Of a DNA stretch of 64,000 nucleotides, positions 35,282-43,600 are shown piece by piece. Source of the DNA: CAXXOK01 sp001604115. GTDB taxonomy: Bacteria > Bacillota > Clostridia > Christensenellales > Aristaeellaceae. Every line of letters begins with the position of its first letter. The first letter of the stretch is position 1. Under the pieces are notes generated by a model. The model worked only from the letters and a program-made list of their open reading frames with translations, did no database searches and had not been told where the DNA came from. Location of the stretch: contig JAYFOV010000017.1 in NCBI GenBank assembly GCA_034928535.1, positions 1 through 64,000 on the forward strand, written 5' to 3'. The position numbers and the translations under genes are program-made.

Positions 35282-35618
35282 GATATTTGAAATATTAAAA
35301 TTTTGTTGTAAGTCAAATAATTGTGTAATTCGATCGTTCTTACGACCATTTCAGCTATCTTCCGGGGCCGAAATGAAGGATTGCAAGCAAAAATATGCAT
35401 GCCATCTGTCCACGATTCTATACATTCCATACATGAAGCGTTCCTGTACAACGGTTCCAGCATCCGTTCCGGCACATTTTGCCACTCCTTCGAGTGGAAT
35501 AGGCGGTGTTTTTCCTTTGTTCATCCGGCCGCAAACCTTCGCGTGCCGCCTTCCCCTTCGCAGGCGCAGAGCCTTGCATACAGGGGCGTTTCGCCGGCTT
35601 GTGACCGCGATATTTGCC

Positions 35619-35647
35619 TTGACAGACACCGCAAAATATGGTAACGT
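35619..35647 (+). promoter_or_regulatory. Promoter of rplU-prp-rpmA
   Basis: A perfect TTGACA at 35619-35624 is followed after 17 bases by TAACGT (35642-35647), a weak -10. It lies about 90 bases before rplU. Confidence 0.6.
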
Positions 35648-35654
35648 ATCTCGG

Positions 35655-35727
35655 TAAGCCGCACAAGCGGGGTTTTCAAGTGCGCTTCACGCGCCGCCTT
35701 ACGCTTGGCGAGTATGGATCAGGAGGT
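35655..35727 (+). ncRNA. Probable L21 leader RNA
   Basis: The leader between the rplU promoter and its ribosome binding site contains three short hairpins: CCGC-ACAA-GCGG (35659-35670), GCGC-TTCAC-GCGC (35682-35694) and CGCC/GGCG (35695-35710). Position, length and hairpin order resemble the L21 ribosomal protein leader of Firmicutes, thought to be an autoregulatory element bound by L21. I could not score it against the family model. Confidence 0.5.
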
Positions 35728-35734
35728 GTTTGCC

Positions 35735-36040
35735 ATGTACGCAGTGATCGTATCGGGTGGCAAGCAATACCGAGTTACCAAGGGCGATACCATTTATGTG
35801 GAAAAACTTGACCTTGAGGACGGCAGCGCCGTGAGCTTCGACGTGCTCATGCTTGGCTCTGACGAAGGCGTGAAGATCGGCACCCCCACCGTTTCCGGCG
35901 CGAAGGTGGAAGGCAAGGTCGTAAGCCAGGTGAAGGGCGAGAAGATCATCATCTACAAGTACAAGAGCAAGAAGAACTATCACCGCAAGGCTGGTCACCG
36001 CCAGAACTACACCAAGGTGGAAATCACCGCAGTAGGCTGA
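35735..36040 (+). CDS. rplU: 50S ribosomal protein L21
   Basis: This 101-residue protein starts MYAVIVSGGKQYRVTKGD and ends KVEITAVG, a full-length L21. The KKNYHRKAGHRQNYTKV segment near the C-terminus is the family signature. L21 binds 23S rRNA in the large subunit. AGGAGGTG lies before the ATG at 35735. It overlaps prp by one base (TGATG), and rpmA follows, the standard Firmicutes order. A structured leader precedes it. Confidence 0.97.
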   Translation: MYAVIVSGGKQYRVTKGDTIYVEKLDLEDGSAVSFDVLMLGSDEGVKIGTPTVSGAKVEGKVVSQVKGEKIIIYKYKSKKNYHRKAGHRQNYTKVEITAVG

Positions 36041-36384
36041 TGACCACCGTCACTGTTTACCGCGAAGGGGAGCGCATCACACGTCTTACGTGCAGCGGGC
36101 ACGCAGGTGACATGGCGGCAGGCGAAAACATCGTTTGCGCGGCTGTGAGCATCCTGGTGCAAAATTGTGTCAATGCGATCGAGCAGGTCGCGGGGCTCAT
36201 ACCGCCCACCACTGTAGACGAGGCAACCGCGCTCATTTCGGTGGGGATGCCCAGCGGCACACCCGCCCAGGAGCACGATGCGCAAACCATCCTTCGCACA
36301 ACCGTCGTAGGACTTACGGATATCTCCCAAGCATATCCGACCATGGTCAAGCTACACACATTGAATGGGAGGAAAACACCATGA
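36040..36384 (+). CDS. prp: Ribosomal-processing cysteine protease Prp
   Basis: This 114-residue protein matches Prp (formerly YsxB). The catalytic pair is His21 in CSGHAGD and Cys33 in ENIVCAAVS. Prp cleaves the N-terminal extension of ribosomal protein L27 in bacteria whose L27 carries it, an essential step in Staphylococcus aureus. The L27 gene immediately downstream has exactly that extension, confirming the assignment. The gene overlaps rplU by one base and rpmA by four, so all three are translationally coupled. Confidence 0.95.
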   Translation: MTTVTVYREGERITRLTCSGHAGDMAAGENIVCAAVSILVQNCVNAIEQVAGLIPPTTVDEATALISVGMPSGTPAQEHDAQTILRTTVVGLTDISQAYPTMVKLHTLNGRKTP

Positions 36385-36671
36385 TGAAGCTGAATCTTCA
36401 GTTCTTCGCCCATAAAAAGGGCGTAGGCTCCACCCGTAACGGGCGCGACAGCGAAAGCAAGCGCCTTGGCGCCAAACGTGCCGATGGCCAATATTCCCTG
36501 GCCGGCAACATTCTGGTTCGCCAGCGCGGCACCCACATCCATCCGGGTCTGAACGTGGGCATCGGCAAGGACGATACCCTCTTCGCACTCCAGAATGGCA
36601 TCGTGCGCTTTGAGCGCCTGGGCCGTGACAAGAAAAAAGTGAGCGTTTACCCCGTCGAAAACGCCCAGTAA
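36381..36671 (+). CDS. rpmA: 50S ribosomal protein L27 with cleavable N-terminal extension
   Basis: This 96-residue L27 begins MMKLNLQFFAHKKGVGS. The LNLQFFA motif is the known Prp cleavage site, so the mature protein starts at the alanine after FF. The remaining sequence (STRNGRDSESKRLGAKRADGQ) is typical L27, whose N-terminus reaches the peptidyl transferase centre. TGGGAGGAAAACACC precedes the ATG at 36381. The obgE gene that often follows in Firmicutes is not found here; a DUF554 gene follows instead. Confidence 0.97.
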   Translation: MMKLNLQFFAHKKGVGSTRNGRDSESKRLGAKRADGQYSLAGNILVRQRGTHIHPGLNVGIGKDDTLFALQNGIVRFERLGRDKKKVSVYPVENAQ

Positions 36672-36690
36672 ATCGCCTGAATCGCGTAGT

Positions 36691-36726
36691 ATAGGAGCGT
36701 GGGAAGTCCCGCGCTCCTTCGCTATA
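36691..36726 (+). terminator. Hairpin after rpmA
   Basis: GGAGCG-T-GGG pairs with CCC-G-CGCTCC (36694-36717) and the outer ATA/TAT bases can extend it. No strong T run follows, so it is a probable rather than certain terminator. Confidence 0.45.
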
Positions 36727-36802
36727 CCTGAATGCAGGCGCGCGGCCGGTGCCTTTGCTCGGAACGTCGGGTTGGCATGGCGGTGCGCAAGGAGGGGTTG
36801 GC

Positions 36803-37501
36803 TTGATAGGGACGCTCATCAACGTGGCGGCAATCATCGCCGGTTCCGCACTGGGGCTTTTGCTCAAGCGCAGTTTTCGCAAAAGCATTGCGGATGTTGT
36901 AATGCAGGGGCTGGGGCTATGTGTGCTGCTCATTGGCCTTACCGGCGCGCTTAAAACGGAGAATGTGCTGCTGATGATACTTTCCGTGGTGGTTGGCGGC
37001 GTGATCGGTGCATGGATCGGCATTGGGCGGCGGCTCAACGATCTGGGTGCGTTTGCCCAGCGCAAGCTGGTACGCAATGCCCCGGCAGGCGATAACACGT
37101 TCGCCAACGGCTTTGTTACGGCCAGCCTGATCTTTTGCGTGGGCGCCATGGCGGTGGTCGGCGCGCTGGACAGTGGCATCCGCGGGGATCACAGCACCCT
37201 CATCGCCAAATCCGCGCTGGATGGCGTGGCTTCGGTGGTGTTTGCCAGCGCCCTTGGCCCCGGTGTGATGCTCTCGGCATTGCCGGTGCTGGTGTACCAA
37301 GGCGCCATCGCCATTTTGGGCAATGTGGTGGCACCGATGCTCAGCGCCGCTGTGGTGCTGGAAATGAGCGCGGTAGGCGGTCTGTTGATCATCGGCGTTG
37401 GCCTGAACATGTTGCTCAAAGCAGAAATCGCGGTCGCTGATCTACTCCCCGCCATTTTTATCCCGTTTTTGTATTACCCCCTGGCCGGGCTGTTTTTCTA
37501 A
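36803..37501 (+). CDS. DUF554 membrane protein (YdfK-like)
   Basis: This 232-residue protein has six to seven hydrophobic segments and the DUF554 hallmarks: start IGTLINVAAIIAGSALGLLLK, FVTASLIFCVGAMAVVGALDSG with the following DHSTLIAKSALDGVASVVFAS, and closing LLPAIFIPFLYYPL. Members are conserved membrane proteins of unknown transport role. The start is TTG at 36803 with AAGGAGG seven bases upstream; the family N-terminus begins there. It probably has its own transcript, since a hairpin lies between it and rpmA. No function should be assumed. Confidence 0.85.
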   Translation: MIGTLINVAAIIAGSALGLLLKRSFRKSIADVVMQGLGLCVLLIGLTGALKTENVLLMILSVVVGGVIGAWIGIGRRLNDLGAFAQRKLVRNAPAGDNTFANGFVTASLIFCVGAMAVVGALDSGIRGDHSTLIAKSALDGVASVVFASALGPGVMLSALPVLVYQGAIAILGNVVAPMLSAAVVLEMSAVGGLLIIGVGLNMLLKAEIAVADLLPAIFIPFLYYPLAGLFF

Positions 37502-37985
37502 AGCAACCACCGTGTGGTGCGGCCGTTTTCCGCAAGGTGCCTGCGCCCTTCTCCCCCTTCCCCGCCAAGGCGGAAAAGGGTCAAAGGCAGCGCTCTTCTG
37601 GGGTGCAGTGTGAAGCTCTTACCCGCCTGAGGCTTCGCCTTGCATAATTTTTTGTACGAGTATAACGGGCACCGCAGGCGCAATGTAGTGCTACTGTACT
37701 CAGTTCATTTTTGGCTAGACTAAACCCCGCAGGCATGGCTGCCTGCGGAGTTCAATCTATTCAAAAAAACGCCAAGGTAACAGTTATGTCAGGCTTCCAT
37801 AGCATTTCATCGTTTGGGCGGTTTTTCCACCCTTGTTCCTTATGCCGCAGCGTTTGCAGCAGTGGCCCACCAACTACTCGGGTATTGAAGCAGGCAACGG
37901 CTTCAGAAAGTTAGCGTATCCCTGTAACCAAACGCACCGCGAGCAGCATGACTCGCGGTGCGTTGCACATTGATCCTGTTAGCGG
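37502..37985. other. Intergenic region with hairpins, no gene seen
   Basis: This 484-base gap lies between convergent genes. A 9-bp stem, CCGCAGGCA/TGCCTGCGG (37727-37748), extends to about 13 bp on the minus strand with G-T pairs. AGGC-TTC-GCCT with a following AATTTTTT near 37630-37655 is a weak plus-strand terminator candidate for the DUF554 gene. No coding frame is convincing. Confidence 0.45.
37931..37964 (-). terminator. Hairpin after lepB
   Basis: A perfect 13-bp stem (37931-37943 with 37952-37964) and eight-base loop lie 22 bases after the lepB stop. On the minus strand it is followed by TTTGGTT, a modest T run. Confidence 0.7.
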
Positions 37986-38678
37986 TCACTCAATGCCCCG
38001 GATGTTTCCAAACGGGAAAACCACAAAGCGGACGTGCCCGGTAATTTGGCTGCGGGTCAGGGTGGCGGGCTTGTCATAACCGTAATAGTTGCGGCTATCA
38101 TGGCTGTTGTCCCGGTTATCGCCCATCACAAAATATTCGTCTTCCCCAAGGGTAATGGGTTCCATGGAAAAGCCATCATCATTGCGCGCATCGGTCAGAT
38201 AGGGTTCAGCCAACGCCTCGCCGTTCAGATAGACCACATTTTGCCGTACTTCGATGGTATCGCCAGGTACCCCCATCAGGCGTTTGACGAAATTCTCCGT
38301 GCGTCCGGGGTATTTGCAGATGACCACATCCCCGCGCTGCGGTTGGCTAAAAATATATTCCGGCTTGGTCACAAACATGATCTCGTTGTTGTGCAGGGTG
38401 TCTGCCATGCTTTGCCCATCCACACGGATCGGCTCAAAAATAAAGGTGCGGATGATCAGCGCCAGCACCACGGCGGAACCCAGCGTCAAGATCCAGCTCA
38501 AGATTTCTTTCTTCACGTCTTTTTTCTTGACCGCTTTCTTGTCTGCTTGCGCAGGATCACCCTCGCCCACGCTGGTTGTTGCTTCGTGCGTGAGGTCAGC
38601 CATTTCCTGCGCCAGCCATTCGGCTTGCCCGGGCTTTTCCTCCGGCGTGCTTACGTTGTCCTGTTCCACTGCCATCAT
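37986..38678 (-). CDS. lepB: Signal peptidase I
   Basis: This 230-residue protein is a type I signal peptidase (S26). The catalytic Ser90 lies in VDGQSMADTL and Lys132 in ENFVKRLMGVPGD. The GDNRDNSHDSRNYYG box completes the family pattern. One transmembrane helix spans residues 58-80. The N-terminal 57 residues form a long, mostly acidic then Lys-rich cytoplasmic extension, longer than in typical members. It removes signal peptides of exported proteins, including the five binding proteins in this window. The ATG at 38678 has GGAGG six bases upstream. It follows the DUF951 gene by 11 bases on one transcript. Confidence 0.93.
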   Translation of the reverse strand: MMAVEQDNVSTPEEKPGQAEWLAQEMADLTHEATTSVGEGDPAQADKKAVKKKDVKKEILSWILTLGSAVVLALIIRTFIFEPIRVDGQSMADTLHNNEIMFVTKPEYIFSQPQRGDVVICKYPGRTENFVKRLMGVPGDTIEVRQNVVYLNGEALAEPYLTDARNDDGFSMEPITLGEDEYFVMGDNRDNSHDSRNYYGYDKPATLTRSQITGHVRFVVFPFGNIRGIE

Positions 38679-38689
38679 ACAGCGCCTCC

Positions 38690-38920
38690 TTACGGTTGAT
38701 TCATCAATTGCCGGAGGGTTTCCGCCTCCGGGATCGGCCCCTGGGTGATCGTCTTTTTGCGACGCTTGGTAAACACCGCGCGCTCCAGCATCACGATGCG
38801 CCCACAGCCCAGGCACTTCATTTTGATGTCCGCGCCAATGCGGATGATTTTCCACTGATCGCTGCCACAGGGGTGAGTCTTGCGCATCTGCACCACATCG
38901 CCCAGACGGATTTCTTCCAC
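38690..38920 (-). CDS. DUF951 protein
   Basis: This is a 76-residue protein of the DUF951 family: EEIRLGDVVQMRKTHPCGS, then WKIIRIGADIKMKCLGCGRIVML and RRKKTI. A CxxC pair (CLGC) and an earlier Cys suggest a possible metal or nucleic acid contact. The family is widespread and short in Firmicutes, of unknown function. The start is GTG at 38920, with AAGGAGG seven bases upstream, because no ATG precedes the conserved N-terminus. It shares a promoter with lepB. Confidence 0.85.
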   Translation of the reverse strand: MEEIRLGDVVQMRKTHPCGSDQWKIIRIGADIKMKCLGCGRIVMLERAVFTKRRKKTITQGPIPEAETLRQLMNQP

Positions 38921-38951
38921 GCTTGACCCTCCTTTTTGGCATGTTAGTAGC

Positions 38952-38980
38952 ATTATACAACCATCCACGGGGAGTTTCAA
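38952..38980 (-). promoter_or_regulatory. Promoter of the DUF951-lepB pair
   Basis: TTGAAA (complement of 38975-38980) and TATAAT (complement of 38952-38957) are 17 bases apart and lie 32 bases upstream of the GTG start. Confidence 0.8.
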
Positions 38981-39118
38981 GCGCGCACAGCCCGGAAACG
39001 CTTGTTTCACGATGCCCTTCGATGAAGAATCTGTAAACATTTCCGTCCCTGCCACCGCATAGACCCGTCCGTCAGCATTCCGTACATATGCCCTTTGATG
39101 GCAATGCTTCCGGCACCG

Positions 39119-39166
39119 CAAAACCGCCCGGCATGCATCCTGACGGACGGCGTGCCGGGCGGTGGT
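39119..39166 (-). terminator. Terminator of gltBD
   Basis: An 11-bp perfect stem (39123-39133 with 39153-39163) is followed on the minus strand by TTTTG. It lies about 55 bases after the gltD stop. Confidence 0.75.
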
Positions 39167-39219
39167 ATGGCAACCTGGAGCCAGTTCGGCAGCATTGCCG
39201 CCGCACTGGCACATGGTCT

Positions 39220-40686
39220 TTATTGTTGAGTCAGGTACTGATGGCATGCCGCAGCTGCCTCCTGCCCTTCATTCATGGCGCGCACCACAAGGCTTTGCCC
39301 GCTGTGCATATCCCCAGCCACAAACACGCCGGGCTTGCTGGTCTGGTACTGCTCCGCTGCAATATTGCTTCGCGCATCCCGTGCCAGGCCGTATGCTTCC
39401 GCCAGCGTATCTTCAGGCCCCACAAAACCCATGGCGATCAGCACCATGTCCGCAGGCCAGTGCCGCTCACTGCCGGGCACGCTCTCCATACGCATGCGCC
39501 CATCCTCACCCTTGACCCAAGCGATTTTTTCCGTGATCACAGCGGCGATCTTTCCCTGCGCATCCCGCTCCACCGCGCGCGCGTTGGTCAGGTAGTGGCG
39601 TGGATCTTCCCCAAACTTGGCGATGGCCTCCACCTGCCCGTAATCTGTTTTGAGCGTGCGTGGATATTCCGGCCAAGGGTTGCTGTCTGCACGCTCCTCG
39701 CTTGGGCGCGGCATAATCTCCAGCTGATGCACCGTCCGGCAACCTTGGCGCAAGGCTGTGCCAACGCAGTCTGTGCCCGTATCGCCCCCGCCGATGATGA
39801 TCACATGCTTACCCCTGGCGTCCATTTCCGCTGGCACCGCCACGCTCGTGTCCAGCAAATGGCGGGTGGCCAGGGTCAGGTAATCAACCGCAAAAAGCAC
39901 ACCCTGCCCCTCCCGCCCAGGCACTGCAAGGTCCCGGGGCTTGCCGCTGCCGCAGGCCAGCACTACCGCGTCGTACTCCTGCAGCAGGGCATCGGCAGGC
40001 TGTTCCGCGCCCACATGCGCGCCTGTCACAAAGCTTACGCCTTCCGCCCGCATCAGGTTAACGCGGCGGTCAATCACCTTTTTATCCAGCTTCATGTTGG
40101 GGATGCCATACATCAGCAGACCCCCAATGCGGTCACTGCGCTCAAAGACCGTCACGGTGTGTCCATAGCGGTTCAGGCGCATCGCCGCCGCAAGGCCGGC
40201 CGGGCCGGAGCCGACCACTGCCACCGTCTTGCCTGACCTCGTTTTTGGCGGGCGCGGCTGCATGTGCCCAGCAGCAAAGGCATGCTCGATGATGGTCAGT
40301 TCGTTTTGGCGAATGGTCACCATGGGCTGGTGGATGCCGCAGGTACATGCACCCTCGCATGGCGCGGGACACACGCGCCCCGTAAACTCCGGAAAGGAAA
40401 TGGTGCGTTGCAAGCGGTTGAGCGCCTCATCCCACTCCTCATGGTAAAGAAGATCATTCCACTCCGGAATCAGGTTGCGGATGGGGCAACCCGTCGGCAC
40501 GCCTTTGAGCGTGATGCCGCTCTGGCAAAAGGGTACCCCGCAGTACATGCAGCGCGCGGCTTGCTCCTTTTGCGTCTCCAGGGGCAGCTCCTCATGAATC
40601 TCCTCCCAATCGTTGATCCGCTCCAGCGGATCGCGGTCGGGCGGCAAACAGCGGTCATATTCCAAAAAGCCCATCAGCTTACCCAT
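39220..40686 (-). CDS. gltD: Glutamate synthase small subunit
   Basis: This 488-residue protein is the NAD(P)H-oxidising beta subunit of glutamate synthase. The N-terminal region has cysteine motifs for [4Fe-4S] clusters (CMYCGVPFC and CPAPCEGACTCG). The FAD-binding motif is VAVVGSGPAGLAAA and the NADPH-binding motif is IIIGGGDTGTDC. It supplies electrons to GltB for reduction of 2-oxoglutarate plus glutamine to two glutamates. The ATG at 40686 lies inside the end of gltB and is preceded by AAGGAGG, so the two are translationally coupled. Confidence 0.95.
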   Translation of the reverse strand: MGKLMGFLEYDRCLPPDRDPLERINDWEEIHEELPLETQKEQAARCMYCGVPFCQSGITLKGVPTGCPIRNLIPEWNDLLYHEEWDEALNRLQRTISFPEFTGRVCPAPCEGACTCGIHQPMVTIRQNELTIIEHAFAAGHMQPRPPKTRSGKTVAVVGSGPAGLAAAMRLNRYGHTVTVFERSDRIGGLLMYGIPNMKLDKKVIDRRVNLMRAEGVSFVTGAHVGAEQPADALLQEYDAVVLACGSGKPRDLAVPGREGQGVLFAVDYLTLATRHLLDTSVAVPAEMDARGKHVIIIGGGDTGTDCVGTALRQGCRTVHQLEIMPRPSEERADSNPWPEYPRTLKTDYGQVEAIAKFGEDPRHYLTNARAVERDAQGKIAAVITEKIAWVKGEDGRMRMESVPGSERHWPADMVLIAMGFVGPEDTLAEAYGLARDARSNIAAEQYQTSKPGVFVAGDMHSGQSLVVRAMNEGQEAAAACHQYLTQQ

Positions 40687-43600
40687 GGTTGCGCACCTCC
40701 TTTTGCTGCATCAGGTAGCGCTTGTACTCAATGGGGAGCACTTTGACAAACCGGCGCACGGCGCTGCCCCACTGCGCAATGATGTCCCTGGCCAGCGCGC
40801 TGCCCGTATGCTCCACATGCTGCTGGATCCAGCTCTTGACCTGGATCACCTCATCCGGATCGTCCAGCGCTTCCAGCAAAACCATTTCTGTATTGCAGCG
40901 GTCACGGAAGGAGCCGTCCACATCAAACACATAGGCAATACCGCCGCTCATGCCTGCGGCAAAGTTGCGCCCGGTTCTTCCAAGCACCAGCACGCGGCCG
41001 CCCGTCATGTATTCACAGCCGTGATCGCCCACGCCTTCCACCACGGCCAGCGCTCCGCTGTTGCGCACGCCAAAGCGCTCCCCGGCGACGCCGTTCACAT
41101 ACACCTCGCCGCCGGTCGCGCCATACAGCGCCACATTGCCGATGATCACATTTTCCTGCGGTACAAAATTGCACCCTTTGGGCGGGTACACACTCAGGAT
41201 GCCGCCGGATAGGCCTTTGCCCATATAGTCATTACAATCCCCCGCCAGCGAGAAGCTCACGCCCTTGGGCAGGAATGCGCCAAAGCTTTGCCCTGCGCTG
41301 CCTTCAAAGCTGATGAGGATGGAATCCTTCGCAAGTCCCGCCTCGCCGTGTCGCAGGGTGAGCATGCTGCCCAAAATGGTGCCCGCTGCGCGATCCGTAT
41401 TGTGGATGGGCAGCTTGGCCACCACCTGCCGTTCCCCCGCCAAAGCCGGCTCGGCCAGCACCTCCAGGAGCGTTTCATCCAGGGTATGCCCAAGCGGCCA
41501 GAACTGCTTCTCGCTGGCATAGCGGGGAGCATCCACAAACCCTTCCGGAGCATACAGCACCGGTGCAAGGTCGATATCCTGATGCTTCCAGTGCGTGAGC
41601 GCATCGCTTTTCTTGAGCCTATCCACGCGCCCCACCATCTCATTGAGGGTGCGGAAGCCCAGTTGCGCCATGATTTCGCGAAGCTCCTGCGCAATAAAGC
41701 GCATGAAGGAGATCACGTATTCCGGCTTGCCCTTGAAACGCTTGCGCAGTTCGGGATTTTGCGTGGCCACCCCGGCCGGGCAACTGTCCAGGTTGCACAC
41801 GCGCATCATGATGCAGCCCATGGTCACCAGCGGCGCGGTGGCAAAGCCAAACTCCTCCGCGCCCAGCAGCGCGGCAATAGCCACATCCCGCCCAGTCATG
41901 AGCTTGCCGTCTGTTTCCACCACCACGCGGCTGCGCAGCTGGTTTAGCATGAGCGTCTGGTGGGTTTCCGCCAGGCCAAGTTCCCACGGCAGGCCGGCAT
42001 GCTTGATGCTGCTGCGCGGGCTTGCGCCGGTGCCGCCGTCATAACCGCTGATCAGGATCACATCCGAAAGCCCTTTGGCCACGCCCGCGGCGATGGTACC
42101 CACGCCTGCTTCGCTGACCAGCTTGACGCTCACACGCGCTTTGCGGTTGGCGTTTTTCAGGTCGAAAATCAGCTCCGCCAGATCTTCGATGGAGTAAATA
42201 TCGTGGTGCGGCGGCGGGGAAATGAGCCCCACCCCTGCTGTGGAATGCCGGGTTTTGGCGATCCAGGGATACACCTTGTTGCCAGGGAGTTGCCCACCCT
42301 CGCCGGGCTTTGCACCCTGCGCCATTTTGATTTGCAGCTCCTGCGCATGCACCAGATAGTTGCTGGTCACACCAAAGCGGCCGCTGGCCACCTGTTTGAT
42401 GGCGCTGGATTTGCTGTCCCCATTGGGGAGGGCTTCATAGCGCCCCTCATCCTCGCCGCCCTCGCCGCTGTTGCTTTTGCCCCCGATGCGGTTCATGGCA
42501 ATGGCCATGCATTCGTGCGCTTCCTGGCTCAAGCTGCCATAACTCATGGCGCCCGTTTTGAAGCGTTTGCATAGGGACTCAACCGTTTCGACTTCTTCGA
42601 TGGGCACTGGCTGAGCTGCGGGCACAAAGTCCAGCAGGCTGCGGATGGTCGCCTTGTCCTGACTTCCGTCCAGGCTTTGGCTGTATTGCTTGAACACGCT
42701 ATAATCATCCGTCCAGCACGCCTGTTGCAGCAGGTGGATGGTTTCAGGATTGTACATGTGGTACTCTTCGCCGTTGCGCCACTGCATCACACTGCCGGCT
42801 TCCAGCGTTTCTTCCCCCAGCGGATCGTGGAAAGCCGCATCATGGCGGGCGGCGTTTTCCCGGGCAATGCCCTCCAGCCCGATGCCGCCGATAGGCGATA
42901 CCGTTTCAGGGAAATACTCATCAATCAACGCCCGGCTCAGGCCGACCGCCTCAAAAATCTGCGCGCCGCGGTAGCTCTGCACAGTGGAAATGCCCATTTT
43001 GGACATGACCTTCACGATGCCTTTGACCACCGCTTTATTGTAGTGCGCCTGCGCTTCTTCCAGCGTTTGCCCCTTGAGTTTGCCGCGGTTTACGGCGTCG
43101 GTCACAGTGGCCAGAGCCAGATAGGGATTGATGGCCGTGCAACCATAGCCCACCAGCAGCGCGAAGTGGTGCACCTCGCTGGGTTCCCCGCTTTCCAGCA
43201 GGATGCTCAGCTGTGTACGGATGCCCCGGCGGATGGTGTGCGCCTGCACCCCGGACACCGCCAGCAAAGCGGGGATGGCCGCGTGTGCCTCATCCACACC
43301 GCGATCGGAGAGGATAAAGATGCTCGCGCCCGCGTCAAACTGCCGATCCAGCTCGGCATAGATGCGCTGCATGGCAGCCTGAAGCCCTTGGCCGCCCTCG
43401 GCGACCGGGTACAGGATGGACAGCACGCAAGGCTTGAACCCTACCTGATCCAGCGTCTTGACCTTGGCCATGTCCGCATCGGTCATCAGCGGGCTTGCGA
43501 GCTTGATCTGCCTGCAGCTTGCGGGGGAAGGCGCCAGCAGGTTACCCTCCGAGCCGATATATACACGCGTGGAGGTCACGATCTCCTCCCGGATGGCGTC

